Positions 10,341 to 21,470 of a stretch of 64,000 bases of DNA are shown here, piece after piece; within the stretch, counting starts at the first letter, position 1, and the number at the start of each line of letters is the position of its first letter. The DNA is taken from assembly GCF_035046485.1 (NCBI RefSeq), contig NC_085137.1:378262706-378326705 (forward strand). Reading direction: 5' to 3'. The notes beneath the pieces are model-generated. The model ran no database searches. It was given only the letters and a program-made list of their open reading frames with translations, and had not been told where the DNA came from. A program made the translations under genes and the position numbers. The DNA comes from Aedes albopictus. Taxonomy: Eukaryota > Arthropoda > Insecta > Diptera > Culicidae.

Positions 10341-11805
10341 CTCAAATTATATAGACCGCAGAATACTTCCCATCGCCGTCAAATTAGTTTCGTAATTGGA
10401 TGCCCTCTGGTAGAGTTGAATTATTGCTGGCTTTTCCCAGTAGCCGTTGGCATTGTTACCTATATGAAAAGAAGTTACGATTTCCTTACGGATCGATGAA
10501 ACCCTTCAATTCATTTATCACCCTCCACTTTACCGTTCAGTAATCCTTCTACTCACACTTCGTCCGTCTACCCGAAGGACCATTCAACGAACGATGGTGG
10601 AGAACTGGAAACGACCCAATAATCAATCTCTTCTATGTGAACTTTTCCTCCTGGGACCAGGTGTCATCCCGTCCGCCAGCTCCATCCCCGAGGCTGTCGG
10701 CTTCATTCCCATTCCCGGAAGATTCCAGGACGATTTCCTCGCAAATAGGTTGTGTATACTTTGCATGAATATTGAATATTTCTGCATCTCTTTGATGACG
10801 CCTGTCGTTCGAGCTCTGTCTCACGTCGTCGGTCGGATTTCCTTGTCTTTCCTGTGCTGAAGATATCCCATAATTTGCATTGACTCATCAACACCCGTTG
10901 CCAACAGAAAGGAGGGGGGGAAGTAACTGATGGGTATCCTTGGACTTGGAACCGAGACGACCGCACGGACGGGTGCAATAATTGATGAATGACCTAGTTT
11001 GGTCGGAGTTTATAATCTCCACCGCTATTGGACGGGCAGATCGGTGTCTGTCTCGGTTATTTGCATTTTGCCGTGAGGGAACTTTATGCTGGGTAGAGGC
11101 GGCCAAGGGGAAACTTTTCCACCATGAGTAATTACCTCCGCTCAACGGGAGTTCTGCTGATTCCGACCATAAGACTTGATAGTTTCAACAGATATTCGTT
11201 GAGTTGCCGTGTCTTACCGCAGATGTTCCCAATCGATATAATGCTGTAACTTATATGTACCTATTGTATATGCCAAATCCAGCTAGAGCTCACTCTAAAT
11301 CCAATTGAAATCTACAATTTATGTTTAATTTCAACTCAAACCTAAACCCATTTCCATGCTTCCAAACATGTTGTATCCTATGTCGTTGAGTCCAGTTAAG
11401 TGAGCGTCCTATACGATAAAATACAATAATGCGATTACAAGTCCCTGTTGTTGCATGAACTCGTTTTATGGCAATGTGGGCTGACTAGACGATTAAATTT
11501 CAACTTTGTTAATTACTGGTCCAATATTTACGCGCAATCATTATCTCGTCCGGGACGGGTGAAAACGATACCCAACCACCCATCTGCACGGTGGCAGCTC
11601 CAAGCTCTAATGAATTTGATTATAATTTACTGCCATAAATTTCGAGTTGCGACGACAATCCTAGAACGCCTCTTCATCGTACTTTTTTTTGCTTCTATTT
11701 TGGTTATTAAAGCCACCAGCCATGTTTGGGATTTCATTTATCAAAAAGAGACATCGTTTTTCATGTTTTTTTTTCAACTTCTCTTCCGTATCAAACCCTT
11801 TTCAG
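10341..11805. other. Non-coding sequence upstream of the first visible CCN exon
   Basis: Less repetitive than its surroundings and probably intronic to the CCN gene. I searched for cysteine-rich exons of an IGFBP domain or the first half of VWC and saw none with matching splice sites. The last 40 bases before 11806 form a pyrimidine-rich tract ending TTTTCAG. Confidence 0.5.
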
Positions 11806-11950
11806 AACGGAAGGCACGCATGTTCGACCCTCTGCCCACACGAGAATCTGCCCCCGCCCAACGATACGGCAATCTGCGTCGGGGCCAGGCTGGTGGAGCT
11901 TCCGGATCACTGCTGCCGGGTGTGGCTATGCGAACAGCCCACCACCGACG
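11806..11950 (+). CDS. Ccn: CCN-family gene, exon encoding the C-terminal half of the VWC domain
   Basis: CCN proteins are secreted extracellular-matrix signalling proteins built as IGFBP, VWC, TSP1 and CT modules that bind integrins and growth factors. This 145-bp exon encodes [13 protein letters not shown] and then [20 protein letters not shown], which fits the end of the CCN VWC domain (C.p.Cp ... L.elp..CC..WvC) with six cysteines. The acceptor is a T-rich tract ending TTTTCAG (11799-11805); the donor is ACG|GTAAGT at 11951. It opens in phase 0 and ends after one base of a codon (phase 1), which joins correctly with TG at 30857 to give Val. The preceding exons are not visible. The next exon is 18.9 kb away, and an intron between VWC and TSP1 is the usual CCN arrangement. 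The family call is firm; the symbol assumes orthology with Drosophila Ccn. Confidence 0.85.
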
Positions 11951-12898
11951 GTAAGTGTTGGATGGGTATTTTATGTAACCGGAAGGTGTTATGCAAAGTA
12001 TGTTTTGGTTGATGTGTAATTGAAAAGTTTATTTAAGGTTCCAGATAAGAGTTGGATATATATGTATTTGCAGCTGGTACGTAAAAGGGTTCCTTGCTGG
12101 TATTTGCAACTGCTTTGGTTGCGTTTTATGAAATCGTTACAATGATTTTGATTTATTTTGGGCTTCAAAGCGGTTAGCCGACAACCAAATTCTTCAACTA
12201 CACCCTAATCAGCACCTATGCGAAGATGTGCAGAACTAAGCAGAATGTCTGTACTGTCATGGTAAAATCAGATCTGGTTACTCACGGTTTCCAAATTCTA
12301 GCACCCCTATGACACATTCCACGCACTTCTGCACCGCAGTTTTTGAACTTAATTGATCAATATTTCAGTGTTCTTGCTGTCGATTCCGATTATTTTTGCG
12401 CCAAAATGAAGGCAATTACTTATATTATTCTAATAGTACATGAAACATTGAAAACTATTTCGAAAAAGTAGTAATTTTCTTGGCGTTTTGGCAATTTTGC
12501 GATGGTGTACCGTTACGTTCTATTTCTTCATTTTTCTTGAAGTAAAAAGTTCCATTTTTTTATTTATAAAGCATGAATTGAATCTTCCAATCAAATCTGA
12601 TCGTTTGATATACTGCTTGGTATGTATTTATGACCATAACCATTTTTGGAAGCATAAGTTTGATTCTCGCTGCAGAACGTATCGGTTGAAATGTGTCCTA
12701 TACTGGTACGCCCTAAAGGAAGTGTCTTAAATTTTGCGCCTACTTAAGAATTATTCCTGGTAAACAGCTCCATGAAAGGCATGAACATTGAACAAGTTTT
12801 TCACTTTTTTATCATTATTTTTTCCAATTATCGTGGAAGAGGAATTCTTACAGGAATTTCTTTTATGAGTTCAGTAAGAATTCTTCTAAAAATTCATA

Positions 12899-13102
12899 CA
12901 CAGAAAAAAAGTTCTACTAATTTTTTTTTCTAAAAATTTCTAAATCCTTTGTTTTATTACTCAGTTTACGTTAAAAGTGAGACAACCCATTGCCAATGGG
13001 TTGTCCTGTCCCACTTTGAGCCGAAACTGAGTAAGCAAACAAAGGATGTTTCGATATCTGAGTAAGGCCAACTCAGTCATAGAGTAGAAATTTTTCTCTG
13101 TG
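12899..13102. mobile_element. 204-bp MITE with palindromic centre and TA target duplication
   Basis: Termini CACAGAAAAAAAGTTCTACT and AGTAGAAATTTTTCTCTGTG are inverted, flanked by TA on both sides (12897-12898, 13103-13104). Inside, ACTCAGTTT/AAACTGAGT and CAACCCATTG/CAATGGGTTG make a second, central hairpin, so almost the whole element can fold. The TA duplication suggests a Tc1/mariner-type source. Confidence 0.85.
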
Positions 13103-13104
13103 TA

Positions 13105-13640
13105 TGATAATTCTTCCCATGGACTTCTTCAACATTTTCTCCACGATGACCTCCAGGGACTTCGCCAGAGGTTCTTTTAGGAATTCTTCGGATGAAAGGG
13201 GCCATCTCCATTTTTTCAGTTTTTATCAAAATATTTTCAGAATTTCTATAATAAGAAGAAGATTTCCTAGAATGATTTCAATAACAATTGTTTCCTTCGG
13301 GTATCTCTTCACAATTCATTCCCACCCATATTTGAAAATTTCTCCAGGAATTTTTCCAGCTATTCTTTAGAGATTTCCTCCAGAAATGTTTTGTTGGATG
13401 TACTTCAGGACTTTCTAAAGAAATTTCCCAAAAGATTCATTATGAAATTAGTACACGGGTTTCCTAGAAAAAAATCCTCTTGGGGCCGGGGTTACATGAG
13501 TGATTCTTTGGAAAATTACTTCAAGGATTGCTACAGAACCTCACGTGCATGTTTTTTATATTTTTTCAACGTGTATTTTAAGTTACTGGCTAATTCTACA
13601 CTTATATCGTGCATAAATTTCTTCAAATATTTTTAAGGGC
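13105..13640. repeat. Degenerate GGAATTCT-type repeat field
   Basis: Loosely periodic pieces such as GGAATTTCT, AGGAATTCTT and TTTCCTCCAG recur with no exact period. The same texture returns at 14.1-14.6, 17.6-18.7, 18.9-19.6, 23.5-23.8, 49.4-51.0 and 55.2-56.8 kb. It looks like an old, heavily mutated short tandem repeat. Confidence 0.6.
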
Positions 13641-13652
13641 ATTCCTACTGAG

Positions 13653-14071
13653 CAGGGTACGAAAAACAGATCACGCCGAAAAACAAACGCTTTGTCCTAA
13701 GTGGTGCATGTTGATAACGAAGGCGCTCCGCAACAAACGCATGTCAGGCGATGAGAGCAATAAAACAAATATCGCTTGCTATGCGTGTGCTGATATTCTG
13801 ACTTTTCTACTGAAATTTTCGACCCACATTATCGAATTCATAAGCATTTGAACGAAATAAGACTCTGGCAAACCTCAGAGTTGAGTTTCAGTTGTAAAAC
13901 AATGCGAAAATCACGATGTGAATAGAACGAGACAAACATTTCTACCGTTTTTGTTGTGAACAAACTCGAGAGCGTTTTTGTCATTATCTGCTAACGAAAA
14001 AACAAAGCGTTGTTGCCGTGCCTTCTTTGTTGCCTATTTTTCGCCTGCGGTGGCATATTCTGCGTACACTG
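13653..14071. mobile_element. 419-bp hAT-type MITE with perfect 8-bp target duplication
   Basis: The element starts CAGGGTACGAAAAACAG and ends CATATTCTGCGTACACTG, giving imperfect inverted ends of the hAT form CAGNGTACG. CTACTGAG flanks it on both sides (13645-13652 and 14072-14079). Internal blocks (for example AACAAACGCTTTGTC and its partner near 14000) extend the inverted similarity. No transposase is encoded. Confidence 0.9.
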
Positions 14072-14089
14072 CTACTGAGATGTTATCAG

Positions 14090-14630
14090 ATTTTCCTTCA
14101 AAAGTTTTTTCGAGAATTTTGCCAGAACTCTTCTAGAATTTTTTTTCAAAAAAAAATAGTTTTTCATATAAATTTCTCATAGAAGTTTCCCTTCATAAAT
14201 TCAGAAATATTTCAGGAAAATCTTTCACAAATTATTGCTGGATTTTTATATGTATATTCATATCAGCTCTTCAAGAAAATTGCCAAAAAATTCTTCTGGA
14301 AATCCCTCGAGGATTTCTCCAGCAATTCAAGCAGGGATTGCAGCTCTTCTCGAAAATTTCTTCAACAGTTCATATTTTCAGAAATTTCTTCAGTGGTTCT
14401 CCAAAGAATTCCTCCTGATTTTTTTTTATTTCTGCAGGATTTTCTACAGAAATTTGTTCAGGTAGTACTTTGAAGTTTTTTTGTGTACTGCTGGCCCTTC
14501 AGAAATTGTTTTAGAAATACTTAAAAAAATCTTCCAGAGATATCTACATAAGATCATATATATCTCCTGGAATCCCTTACGAATCTATTCAAACATTTCT
14601 CAAGCTTTTTTTCCTTGGAATAAAAAAAAA
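14090..14630. repeat. Degenerate GGAATTCT-type repeat field
   Basis: Continues the pattern at 13105-13640 with pieces such as TTCTAGAATTT, CTCCAGCAATTC and GAAATTTCTTC, interrupted by the hAT MITE. Translations rich in F, L and S are a by-product. Confidence 0.55.
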
Positions 14631-14638
14631 TGTCTTAA

Positions 14639-14986
14639 GGCGAAACTGGATACATTTCCTTACTTTTTGGTTTTTGATTTGTAATAAAATAACGAAGCAA
14701 TATTTTCAAAATCGGTTTTCGTACACATGTAGAGTATGGATCAAGGTATCTCCTGAATTTTTCCCTGGTGGAAAAAGTTTTTCGTTTTTGCAGAATCCGT
14801 TTTTAAACAGAATTGCACAAAAAAATGATTTCTGCAAAAACGAAAAACTTTTTCCACCAGGGAAAAATTCAAGAGATACCTTGATCCATACTCTACATGT
14901 GTACGAAAACCGATTTTGAAAATATGGCTTCGTTATTTTATTAAAAATCAAAACCAAAAAAATGAGGAAATGCTTCCAGTTTCGCC
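14639..14986. mobile_element. 348-bp foldback MITE at TTAA, copy 1
   Basis: Arms of about 165 bp starting GGCGAAACTGGATACATTTC are repeated inverted and end CTTCCAGTTTCGCC. TTAA flanks both sides (14635-14638, 14987-14990), the target preference of piggyBac-type elements. Because the arms match, both strands show the same short ORF, which is an artefact. A second copy lies at 17153-17500. Confidence 0.9.
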
Positions 14987-14991
14987 TTAAG

Positions 14992-15240
14992 TGACGGGTT
15001 TGGTTGTCTAGTGGCTAAAGGGATCAATCCCTTTCCTCCTACTGTGTATATGTTTATCTACTTTCTTACATCCTACCAGATTAACAAATACCATACCTGT
15101 GCTAGTTATGGGGACGCAGAGTGCTCTCGGTCTCTATTAGCAACAATCATCATACTCTAACATTCCATTCCCTTCCCAATTGACTGTAAGGACTTGGTAG
15201 GCGCCTGTATTGAATTTTTTTTTAATTTTAAACCATGAAA
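14992..15240 (+). repeat. Possible tRNA-derived SINE (weak)
   Basis: GGTTTGGTTGTCTAGTGGCT at 14998 resembles a tRNA 5' end with an A box, and the segment ends in a T-rich run. I could not find a clear B box, so this is only a suggestion. Confidence 0.3.
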
Positions 15241-15262
15241 GTTTTGTCCATGAATAGTACTA

Positions 15263-15578
15263 CAGTGGTGTTTCGGTTTTATCACTAGTCGTTTTAATCA
15301 CTACTCGCCCGAATTCACGCTTTTCTATTCGATTTTATCACGATTTCCGTTTCGTTTTTATCACACTTGTTCTAAAACATTCCGAAATCAAAATAAAATC
15401 AATACTGCATTGCCCAGTCCACCAAAACTGTTAAAAAATGTGAACTACGACTCATATATATTACAGCTGAACGATTTTGAATGAAAAAATTACATTTTTT
15501 CTCGTTTCACCAAATTCACGGTTTCGTTTATATCACGGTAAATTTTTTTTTGATCGTGATAAAACCGAAAAACCACTG
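15263..15578. mobile_element. 316-bp pogo/mariner-like MITE
   Basis: CAGTGGTGTTTCGGTTTTAT at the left and its near-perfect inverse (ATAAAACCGAAAAACCACTG) at the right form inverted ends of at least 23 bp with one mismatch. TA flanks both ends (15261-15262, 15579-15580). The internal TTTTATCAC motif recurs several times next to the ends. No ORF. Confidence 0.9.
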
Positions 15579-15740
15579 TAATATGCGCCATTTCTCTAAA
15601 AAAGATTTAGAATATCTTGTCTAGAAGCTGAGATATTAAGCTTCTAGTTAATGGACTGTAATTTAAATATTTTTTCAAAACTTTGTATATTAGTCTTTGT
15701 GACACTCTAATGTATGTATTTTAAAAAGGCTTAAGCTTTA

Positions 15741-16976
15741 AATACAACCCAGCCAACCACATATCGTAAATCATTGTGTGAAAAAAATCGTATATTTTCA
15801 TATATTGAATCAGAATTGTATATTAATATGTATATTTGTTGACAATGATTGCGTAAAATCGTATTTCATGCCAAATTAAATTTCAATTGCGATTTTGTTT
15901 CATATAGTCGTCTCCGATCGTAAAAGGTGCTAGATGCTATCAGAAAGATCGCACAGAATCGGATAGAATCGTAAAAAAAACATACATTCTGAGTGTCGAG
16001 CTTCAAGTTCGGTACCATCGTATATGAGATTTCTTTGCATCGTGAAAATCGTCGCTTTTCATCGTATATAAATCTGCTAAATCGAGCTTGTTACCTAAAG
16101 GTATGATGAAAATCGGTGAAATCGTATACAACTATAACAATGTTGTATATTGATCGTTTGCGCCACACTTGCGTCGTATACGAAGTGAATGAAATCGTAG
16201 AAATCGTATATTCATTTTTACAGTCGCATATGATTGTTACTGCACTTTTGATAGTCGAATCTAAATCTCGAAAATCGTAAATGGTTTTGTTTACATATTT
16301 GTGTGATGGAGAAAAAGAAAATAAGGTATTCATCACAAATTTGTATTTTTGTTGTTGTTGACACATTCCAACCATGGTAGCAAAAATTTCAACCAAATGT
16401 ATAGGTTTTCATACTATTAATATACAGCAGATGACTTCCAATAAGTGATGAATAGATTCCAACAACGAAGTGAATTCCGGGCCTCTTGCACGGCACCACT
16501 TTTGGTGTCACTCAATGCACAACAACAACGCTCCCACCACAAGTCTCGCACCGTGTCATGCTAATTTTTATTCGTTTCATGCCATTCACTGTGAACTCTC
16601 CATTTTCAACTTGGCAATATAGCCAATAGAGATGACGTGCAATTCTCAATCAAAGGACCTAAGTTCGATTCCCATTAAAAACCAATTGTTTTTTTTTAAT
16701 TTGAAAATCTTGAGTCGTATATTGGTACTCTCAATCGTAATAAGATCATGCATAATCGTATATTTAGACGGATAAAATCGGCGAAATCGTAGACATTTTT
16801 CGAGAAATCGTAAATTATGTTGCATGGAATCGCAGTAATCGTATATATGTTTTGATATGGCCTCCACTTTAGTATGTATATGCCTGTTTCGTGCATTGAA
16901 TACGATTTCTTTGGTGCTATATACGTGTGACTATTTCAGTTGCAATTTCGATATAGCAACCAAATTGCTGGCTGGG
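15741..16976. mobile_element. 1.2-kb unclassified element with repeated ATCGTATA motifs
   Basis: An 8-bp direct repeat AAGCTTTA flanks this segment (15733-15740, 16977-16984). CCCAGCCA near the left end (15748) and TGGCTGGG at the right end are inverted, though the left one is set 7 bp inside. The interior contains many AATCGTATAT-like motifs in the same orientation in two clusters, about 15765-16240 and 16710-16850. There is no transposase ORF. A tRNA-like B box lies at about 16648-16665. Confidence 0.55.
16620..16700 (+). repeat. tRNA-like SINE fragment (candidate)
   Basis: AAGTTCGATTCCC at about 16653 fits the polymerase III B box, preceded by tRNA-like spacing and followed by a T run. 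The A box is weak. It resembles the candidates at 19620-19720 and 51595-51690. Confidence 0.35.
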
Positions 16977-17152
16977 AAGCTTTACTTGTTGGATGGTCTA
17001 GCTAGTAAATATGGCTTGCTTTTTTTTTTTAATTCTTAGGTAAATAACTACAAGCATGACAGGTTTCGTGGTTGCTGGTAGCATCGCATAAGATTCGAGA
17101 TTATTTTGTGTAATTCCCGACTACTGCTTGATATACAGTTAGTCTAAGTTAA

Positions 17153-17500
17153 GGCGAAACTGGAAGCATTTCCTCACTTTTTGGTTTTTGATTTTTTATT
17201 AAATAACGAAGAAATATTTTCAAAATCGGTATTCGTGCACATGTAGAGTATGGATCAAGGTATCTTTTGATTTTTTTTGTAGTGGAAAATGTTTTTCGTT
17301 TTTGCAGAAACCATTTTTGAACAAAATTCCACAAAAAATGGTTTCCGCCAAAATGAAAAAAAATTTCCACCTCAAAAAAATTCAAAAGATACCTTGATCC
17401 ATACTCTACATGTGCACGAAAACCGATTTTGAAAATATTGCTTCGTTATTTAATAAAAAATCAAAAACCAAAAAAATGAGAAAATGCTTCCAGTTTCGCC
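17153..17500. mobile_element. Foldback MITE at TTAA, copy 2
   Basis: Same family as 14639-14986: begins GGCGAAACTGGAAGCATTTC, with arms of about 165 bp and a right end CTTCCAGTTTCGCC. The left flank is TTAA (17149-17152) and the right TTGA, so the duplication has one mutation. The centre is more decayed than in copy 1. Confidence 0.85.
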
Positions 17501-17599
17501 TTGAGTTAAAGCTTAGGAATAAAAGACGTATTTTAACAAATTCCCACAGGTAATCTCTCTGGCCAGCATCCAAAAGTTCATTCAGATATATCATTATTT

Positions 17600-18720
17600 T
17601 TAGGACTTTTTGTCCATTAATATCTCCAGAAAATTTTCAAGAAAAAAACATCCTGGATATTCCTCATGGAATCTCATTTGTGACGGAACCGCAGAAGCAA
17701 TTTCTATAAAAAAAATCCTTGGAACCTTTGGAAGAATTTGTGACGGAATGTCTGCAGGATTTTTTTTAAGTTTAGAGATAGTTCCGAGAAAAAAAAATCT
17801 AAAATAAAAACAAATTCCTATTATTCTTTAAAAGTTTCTGGACATAAGTTTGAACGAGAAGGAATTTTGAATAAATCTCCAGTATGATACTCGTAGACAT
17901 CTCAGGAATTTAATGAATATTTTGTGAAATATCTGAAGAAATCCCAGGGAATTTCCGTAGACCATTAAGATGAAACTTCATGAGGATCTGTTGCTGGAAT
18001 TCTTAGAAAAGCTTATTTAGGAATTTTTAGAAAAAATCTTGAACAAATCCGAACAAAGAGGATTTTCTGAAAGTATTACTGGAACAATCTGCTTCGTAAA
18101 AGAATTCGTGACGAAACTCATAGGAAAAGTTTCTGTATAAAGTCCTCACAGAATTTGTGGAGAAATTTAAAGAGCTATCTTTAGAAGAATGGTCGGAGAA
18201 ATGGGGCAATAGACCAAATCACTGAAAGTAATATGTAATGCAAGAATACCTGGAGGAATTTCTGCAGTATTTTATGGATGGTTCCCTGAAGAAATTTCTG
18301 GACAGATTCCAGTGTTGATTTCCATCAGAATTCATAAAAAAAAATTAACAAATCTTGAGGAAATAGCTGTACGATTTTCTGAAGAATTCTGTGGAAAATT
18401 TTCTTTGAAAGGGTATGTGAAGTAATCCTGGAGGAATTTCCGGAGATTTCAAAAGTAATCCCTGGTGGAATTTCAGCTGGAACTCTTGGAAATCTTCCCA
18501 AAACAATTCTTAAGAAAAGTTACTTAGACAAAGAAAAATTGAAAAAAAATGGAAATTGAAAAATTGAAAAAAGCGCTGGAGAAGTTTCTTTAAAAAAATC
18601 CTGGAAGAACTTCTGGAGAAACCACTATAGGAATGTCTGATAGAAACTTTGATGAATTTCAAGATCGAGCCCCGGAGTAGTTTTTGAAGGAATCCATGAA
18701 ACAATTTTGGAAAAAAAACA
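17600..18720. repeat. Degenerate GGAATTTCTGGA-type repeat field
   Basis: About 1.1 kb of loosely repeated GAGGAATTTCTG and GAAGAATTTCTGG pieces. It belongs to the dispersed family noted at 13105. Confidence 0.65.
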
Positions 18721-18735
18721 TAAATAATGCCTTAA

Positions 18736-18847
18736 CCTTTTGGAGACGGCATTTTCACTTTTCCGGATGCAATCTCGCTGGTCTTGAGCGTGTTTGTTTA
18801 GGCTGCTTTCTCGACTGGGCTAATATGACTTATCCGTCTTCAAAATG
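18736..18847. mobile_element. 112-bp MITE at TTAA
   Basis: TTAA (18732-18735 and 18848-18851) flanks a segment starting CCTTTTGGAGACGG and ending CCGTCTTCAAAATG, inverted ends of 14 bp with a few mismatches. Size and target suggest a second, unrelated TTAA family. It sits inside a degenerate repeat field. Confidence 0.75.
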
Positions 18848-18859
18848 TTAACGGAGCTC

Positions 18860-19580
18860 TTTGACAATTTTCTTGAGGCATCTCATAAATAGTTTGCGAA
18901 AAAATCTTTCTGAAGAAGACTTTCTGAAGGAATTTCTGGAAAAAATATTTGAAAAAATCTATGAAGCAATGTCAGAATGCATCCAAAGAAGGCTTTCTAA
19001 CGGAGTTCTTAAATTAATCAGAGTAATCACTATAAAACTTTGGAGAAAATTGTAAAGGAAACTATGATTTTACCTAAAGAATCCTTGGAAGAGTTTCTGA
19101 AAGAATTCTTAGAGACATTTTCGAAGGCGTTTCTGGCAACATTACTGGCACATTCCCGGACAGATTTCTGTAGGAATCGCAGGAGGAGTTTCTTACCGAA
19201 TATCTGGTGGTTTTCTAATTGAAACTGATGGAGGATCGGTTTCCCAAATAAATCTGTCAATAAATTCTAAAGGAATCTCTTAAATAGTTTCTGCAGAAAT
19301 TAGAAAGGAATTCCGAAAACATTCATGCAGGAATTCAGGGTAAATTTTCAAAAATATTCCCTTGAAAATTTTCAGAGAAATAAGCTGGTAAAATATTCGA
19401 ATAAATTTCTGAAACTGTAAACAAAAATCCCTAGAGAATATTTCCTAAGGCATCTTTTAATTTATATTTTTAATAGGCTGCATAGAAATTTCTGGGTGCA
19501 TTTGTGGGGCAATCCTCGAAAAAAATTGTGAGGAAATCCCGGTATGAATTTATCTCAGAAGGCCCTACATCTGCAAAAAA
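18860..19580. repeat. Degenerate GGAATTTCTGGA-type repeat field
   Basis: Continuation of the 17600-18720 field after the small TTAA MITE, with pieces such as GGAATTTCTGGA and GGAATTCCGAAA. Confidence 0.6.
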
Positions 19581-19619
19581 GTGTTTGTTAACAAAAAGTT
19601 AATATAACCTTTTCATCTG

Positions 19620-19720
19620 TTTGTGTTGAGCTGATTAAAGCGCTGATCTAGCAAAAACGGAGCCATAAGTTCAAGTCCTACCAGAACTCTATGTTTTTTT
19701 TTCGCAAGTTCATCTTTCAA
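19620..19720 (+). repeat. tRNA-like SINE fragment (candidate)
   Basis: GCTGATTAAAGCGCTGATCTA followed 25 bases later by AAGTTCAAGTCCTACC gives a plausible A box and B box, then a T run. The tail CTTTCAATT matches that after the candidate at 51595, suggesting one family. Confidence 0.4.
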
Positions 19721-19828
19721 TTAAGTTTAAGAAATTGAAAAATTTATTGATTATTAAATTACATACGAAAAAGTATCTTTTCTTGGGCCTCTATGTTGTA
19801 CTTCAGATTTTAAGAACGTTAGTTTGAT

Positions 19829-20040
19829 GGGGTCTTGCACCATTTGGGTAGGTGTTTCTATTTTAAGCAAATGCCGCACATAACTAAGTAAATTTTATGC
19901 CTTATAACTTATTTTTGGCACACGATAAGATACATACAGCATCTAACCCTATACAAAAATAAAATCAATTGGTATGAAATTTGCTTATTTATAGCGATAA
20001 GTGCCCAAACAGGTACACTTGTCCAAATGGTACAAGTCCC
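19829..20040. mobile_element. About 210-bp MITE with GGGTCTTGCACCATTTGG ends
   Basis: The left end GGGTCTTGCACCATTTGGG and right end CCAAATGGTACAAGTCCC are inverted over about 26 bp with a few mismatches. A right-hand partial copy ending CCATATGGTACAAGACCC lies at 60354-60513. No clear target duplication. Confidence 0.75.
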
Positions 20041-20224
20041 AACCTAAAATAAATCTGAAAAAGAGTTTTTTCAAATAATCTTTTGGCAGCTGGGTAAATA
20101 CTTGACAGGAACGTCCAGCATAAAATCGCTACCATATAAACTTGAGATTGATTTTTAAATTTGTTCCCGGGCAGTATTCAATATATGGATTTATCTTACC
20201 ACCTCTAAAAGTTAATTTACTAAT

Positions 20225-20460
20225 AATCCGAGAAACTGGGTCCTTTTTGCCTTTCTCGTACACCAAGTGTACTGGAAAGGCTATATGTTCACTCCAAAAA
20301 TGACTTTTTGATAGAAGTCCCGGAGGGTCGAGCCACATATACCAATCGACTCAGCTCGAAGAATTGAGGTGATGTCTGTGTGTGTATGTGTGTGTGTATG
20401 TGTGTGTACAAAAATAAACTCACGTCACTTTTTGGCAGTAAACCTTAACCGATTTTAATG
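20225..20460 (+). repeat. TG-microsatellite module, copy 1
   Basis: A conserved block (GCCTTTCTCGTACACCAAGT, AGGCTATATGTTCACTCCAA, ATCGACTCAGCTCGAAGAAT) leads into a (TGTG/TATG)n run at 20375-20407. Diverged copies are at 25376-25560 (+) and 45374-45600 (-). In each, a tandem array of roughly 120-185-bp units can follow on the microsatellite side, so this is a modular repetitive element of unknown class. Confidence 0.7.
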
Positions 20461-21470
20461 ACCGACGGTTCATTCGACGCGGAATCTGGTCCCATTATTT
20501 CCTATTGAAAATGGATCAGATCGGTCTAGCCGTTCCGGAGTTATGGCCATTTAGGTGTTCCGGACCGGTACCCCTGGAAGGGGCCAGACATGAAAATGCA
20601 ACAAACCCATGCATGCGACCCATCAAACCACGGCATTTTCGATTATCTGATGAACGGTATGCAGGAAAATTGTCTCAGACCATATCTGAACCGGTAGTGT
20701 TCCGGAACCGGTTCTGGGTGTCCGGCCGGAAGAGGCCATATATAAAATTGATCATAACCCATTCATGCGACACATCAAACTGCGGCATTTTCGGTAACCT
20801 GATGAACGGTTAGCAGAAAAATAGTATCAGACCACTGGTAGGGTTCCGGAACTGGTTCCGGATGTCCCGCCAGAAGTGGCCAGATAAAAAGAGAACCAAA
20901 CCCTTGCATGCGACACATCAGAGCGACCAAGCAGACCAAATTTGGGACAACAGATCCTATCCGGGAATCGATTTTGGGCGTCTCGTCATAAGTGGTAAAA
21001 TATAAAAGAGAACCAAACCTACGAATGCGACACACCAAATCTCGGCTTTTTAACCAAAAGCCGGCTTTTTAAGCAAAAAGTCTTGGACGCATATTTGGGA
21101 GAGTGTTGAAGAACAGGTAACGAGTGCCCCGCCAGAAATGGTAAAATATAGAAGCAAACCAAAATCATGCATGGGGCCATCCATCAAGTACGTCATGATC
21201 CTAAAGTAGGGGTTATTGAAGTGTGACAAGTATAAGTATAGGAAAAATCTGTACGAAGGGGGAGACAGGGGCTTTGAAAATTCCCAATGAATGCTCTCCA
21301 TACAACAAATCAATTCGCGGCTTTTTAGGCAGCCTGATAACCAGTTGACAAGAAAATAGCTACATACAATATTTGGGACAACCATTAGGGTCATGGAATC
21401 GGTTCCAGATGTCCGCCGGAAGTGATCAAACGTAAAATTTAACCAAACCCATGCACATCAAATAGTGGAA
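20460..21470 (+). repeat. Diverged tandem array, about 120-150-bp units
   Basis: CATGCGACACATCAAAC-like blocks near 20612, 20768, 20908 and 21024 are each followed by GCATTTTCGG, CTGATGAACGG and TTCCGGAACCGGTTC. Spacing shrinks from about 155 to 117 bp. A stray unit near 26605 shows it is dispersed. Confidence 0.7.

Noticed and set aside
11448..11954. Long ORF across the VWC exon in another frame
   Set aside because: Only the frame starting at 11806 (phase 0) gives the VWC cysteine pattern and a consistent splice phase with the TSP1 exon.
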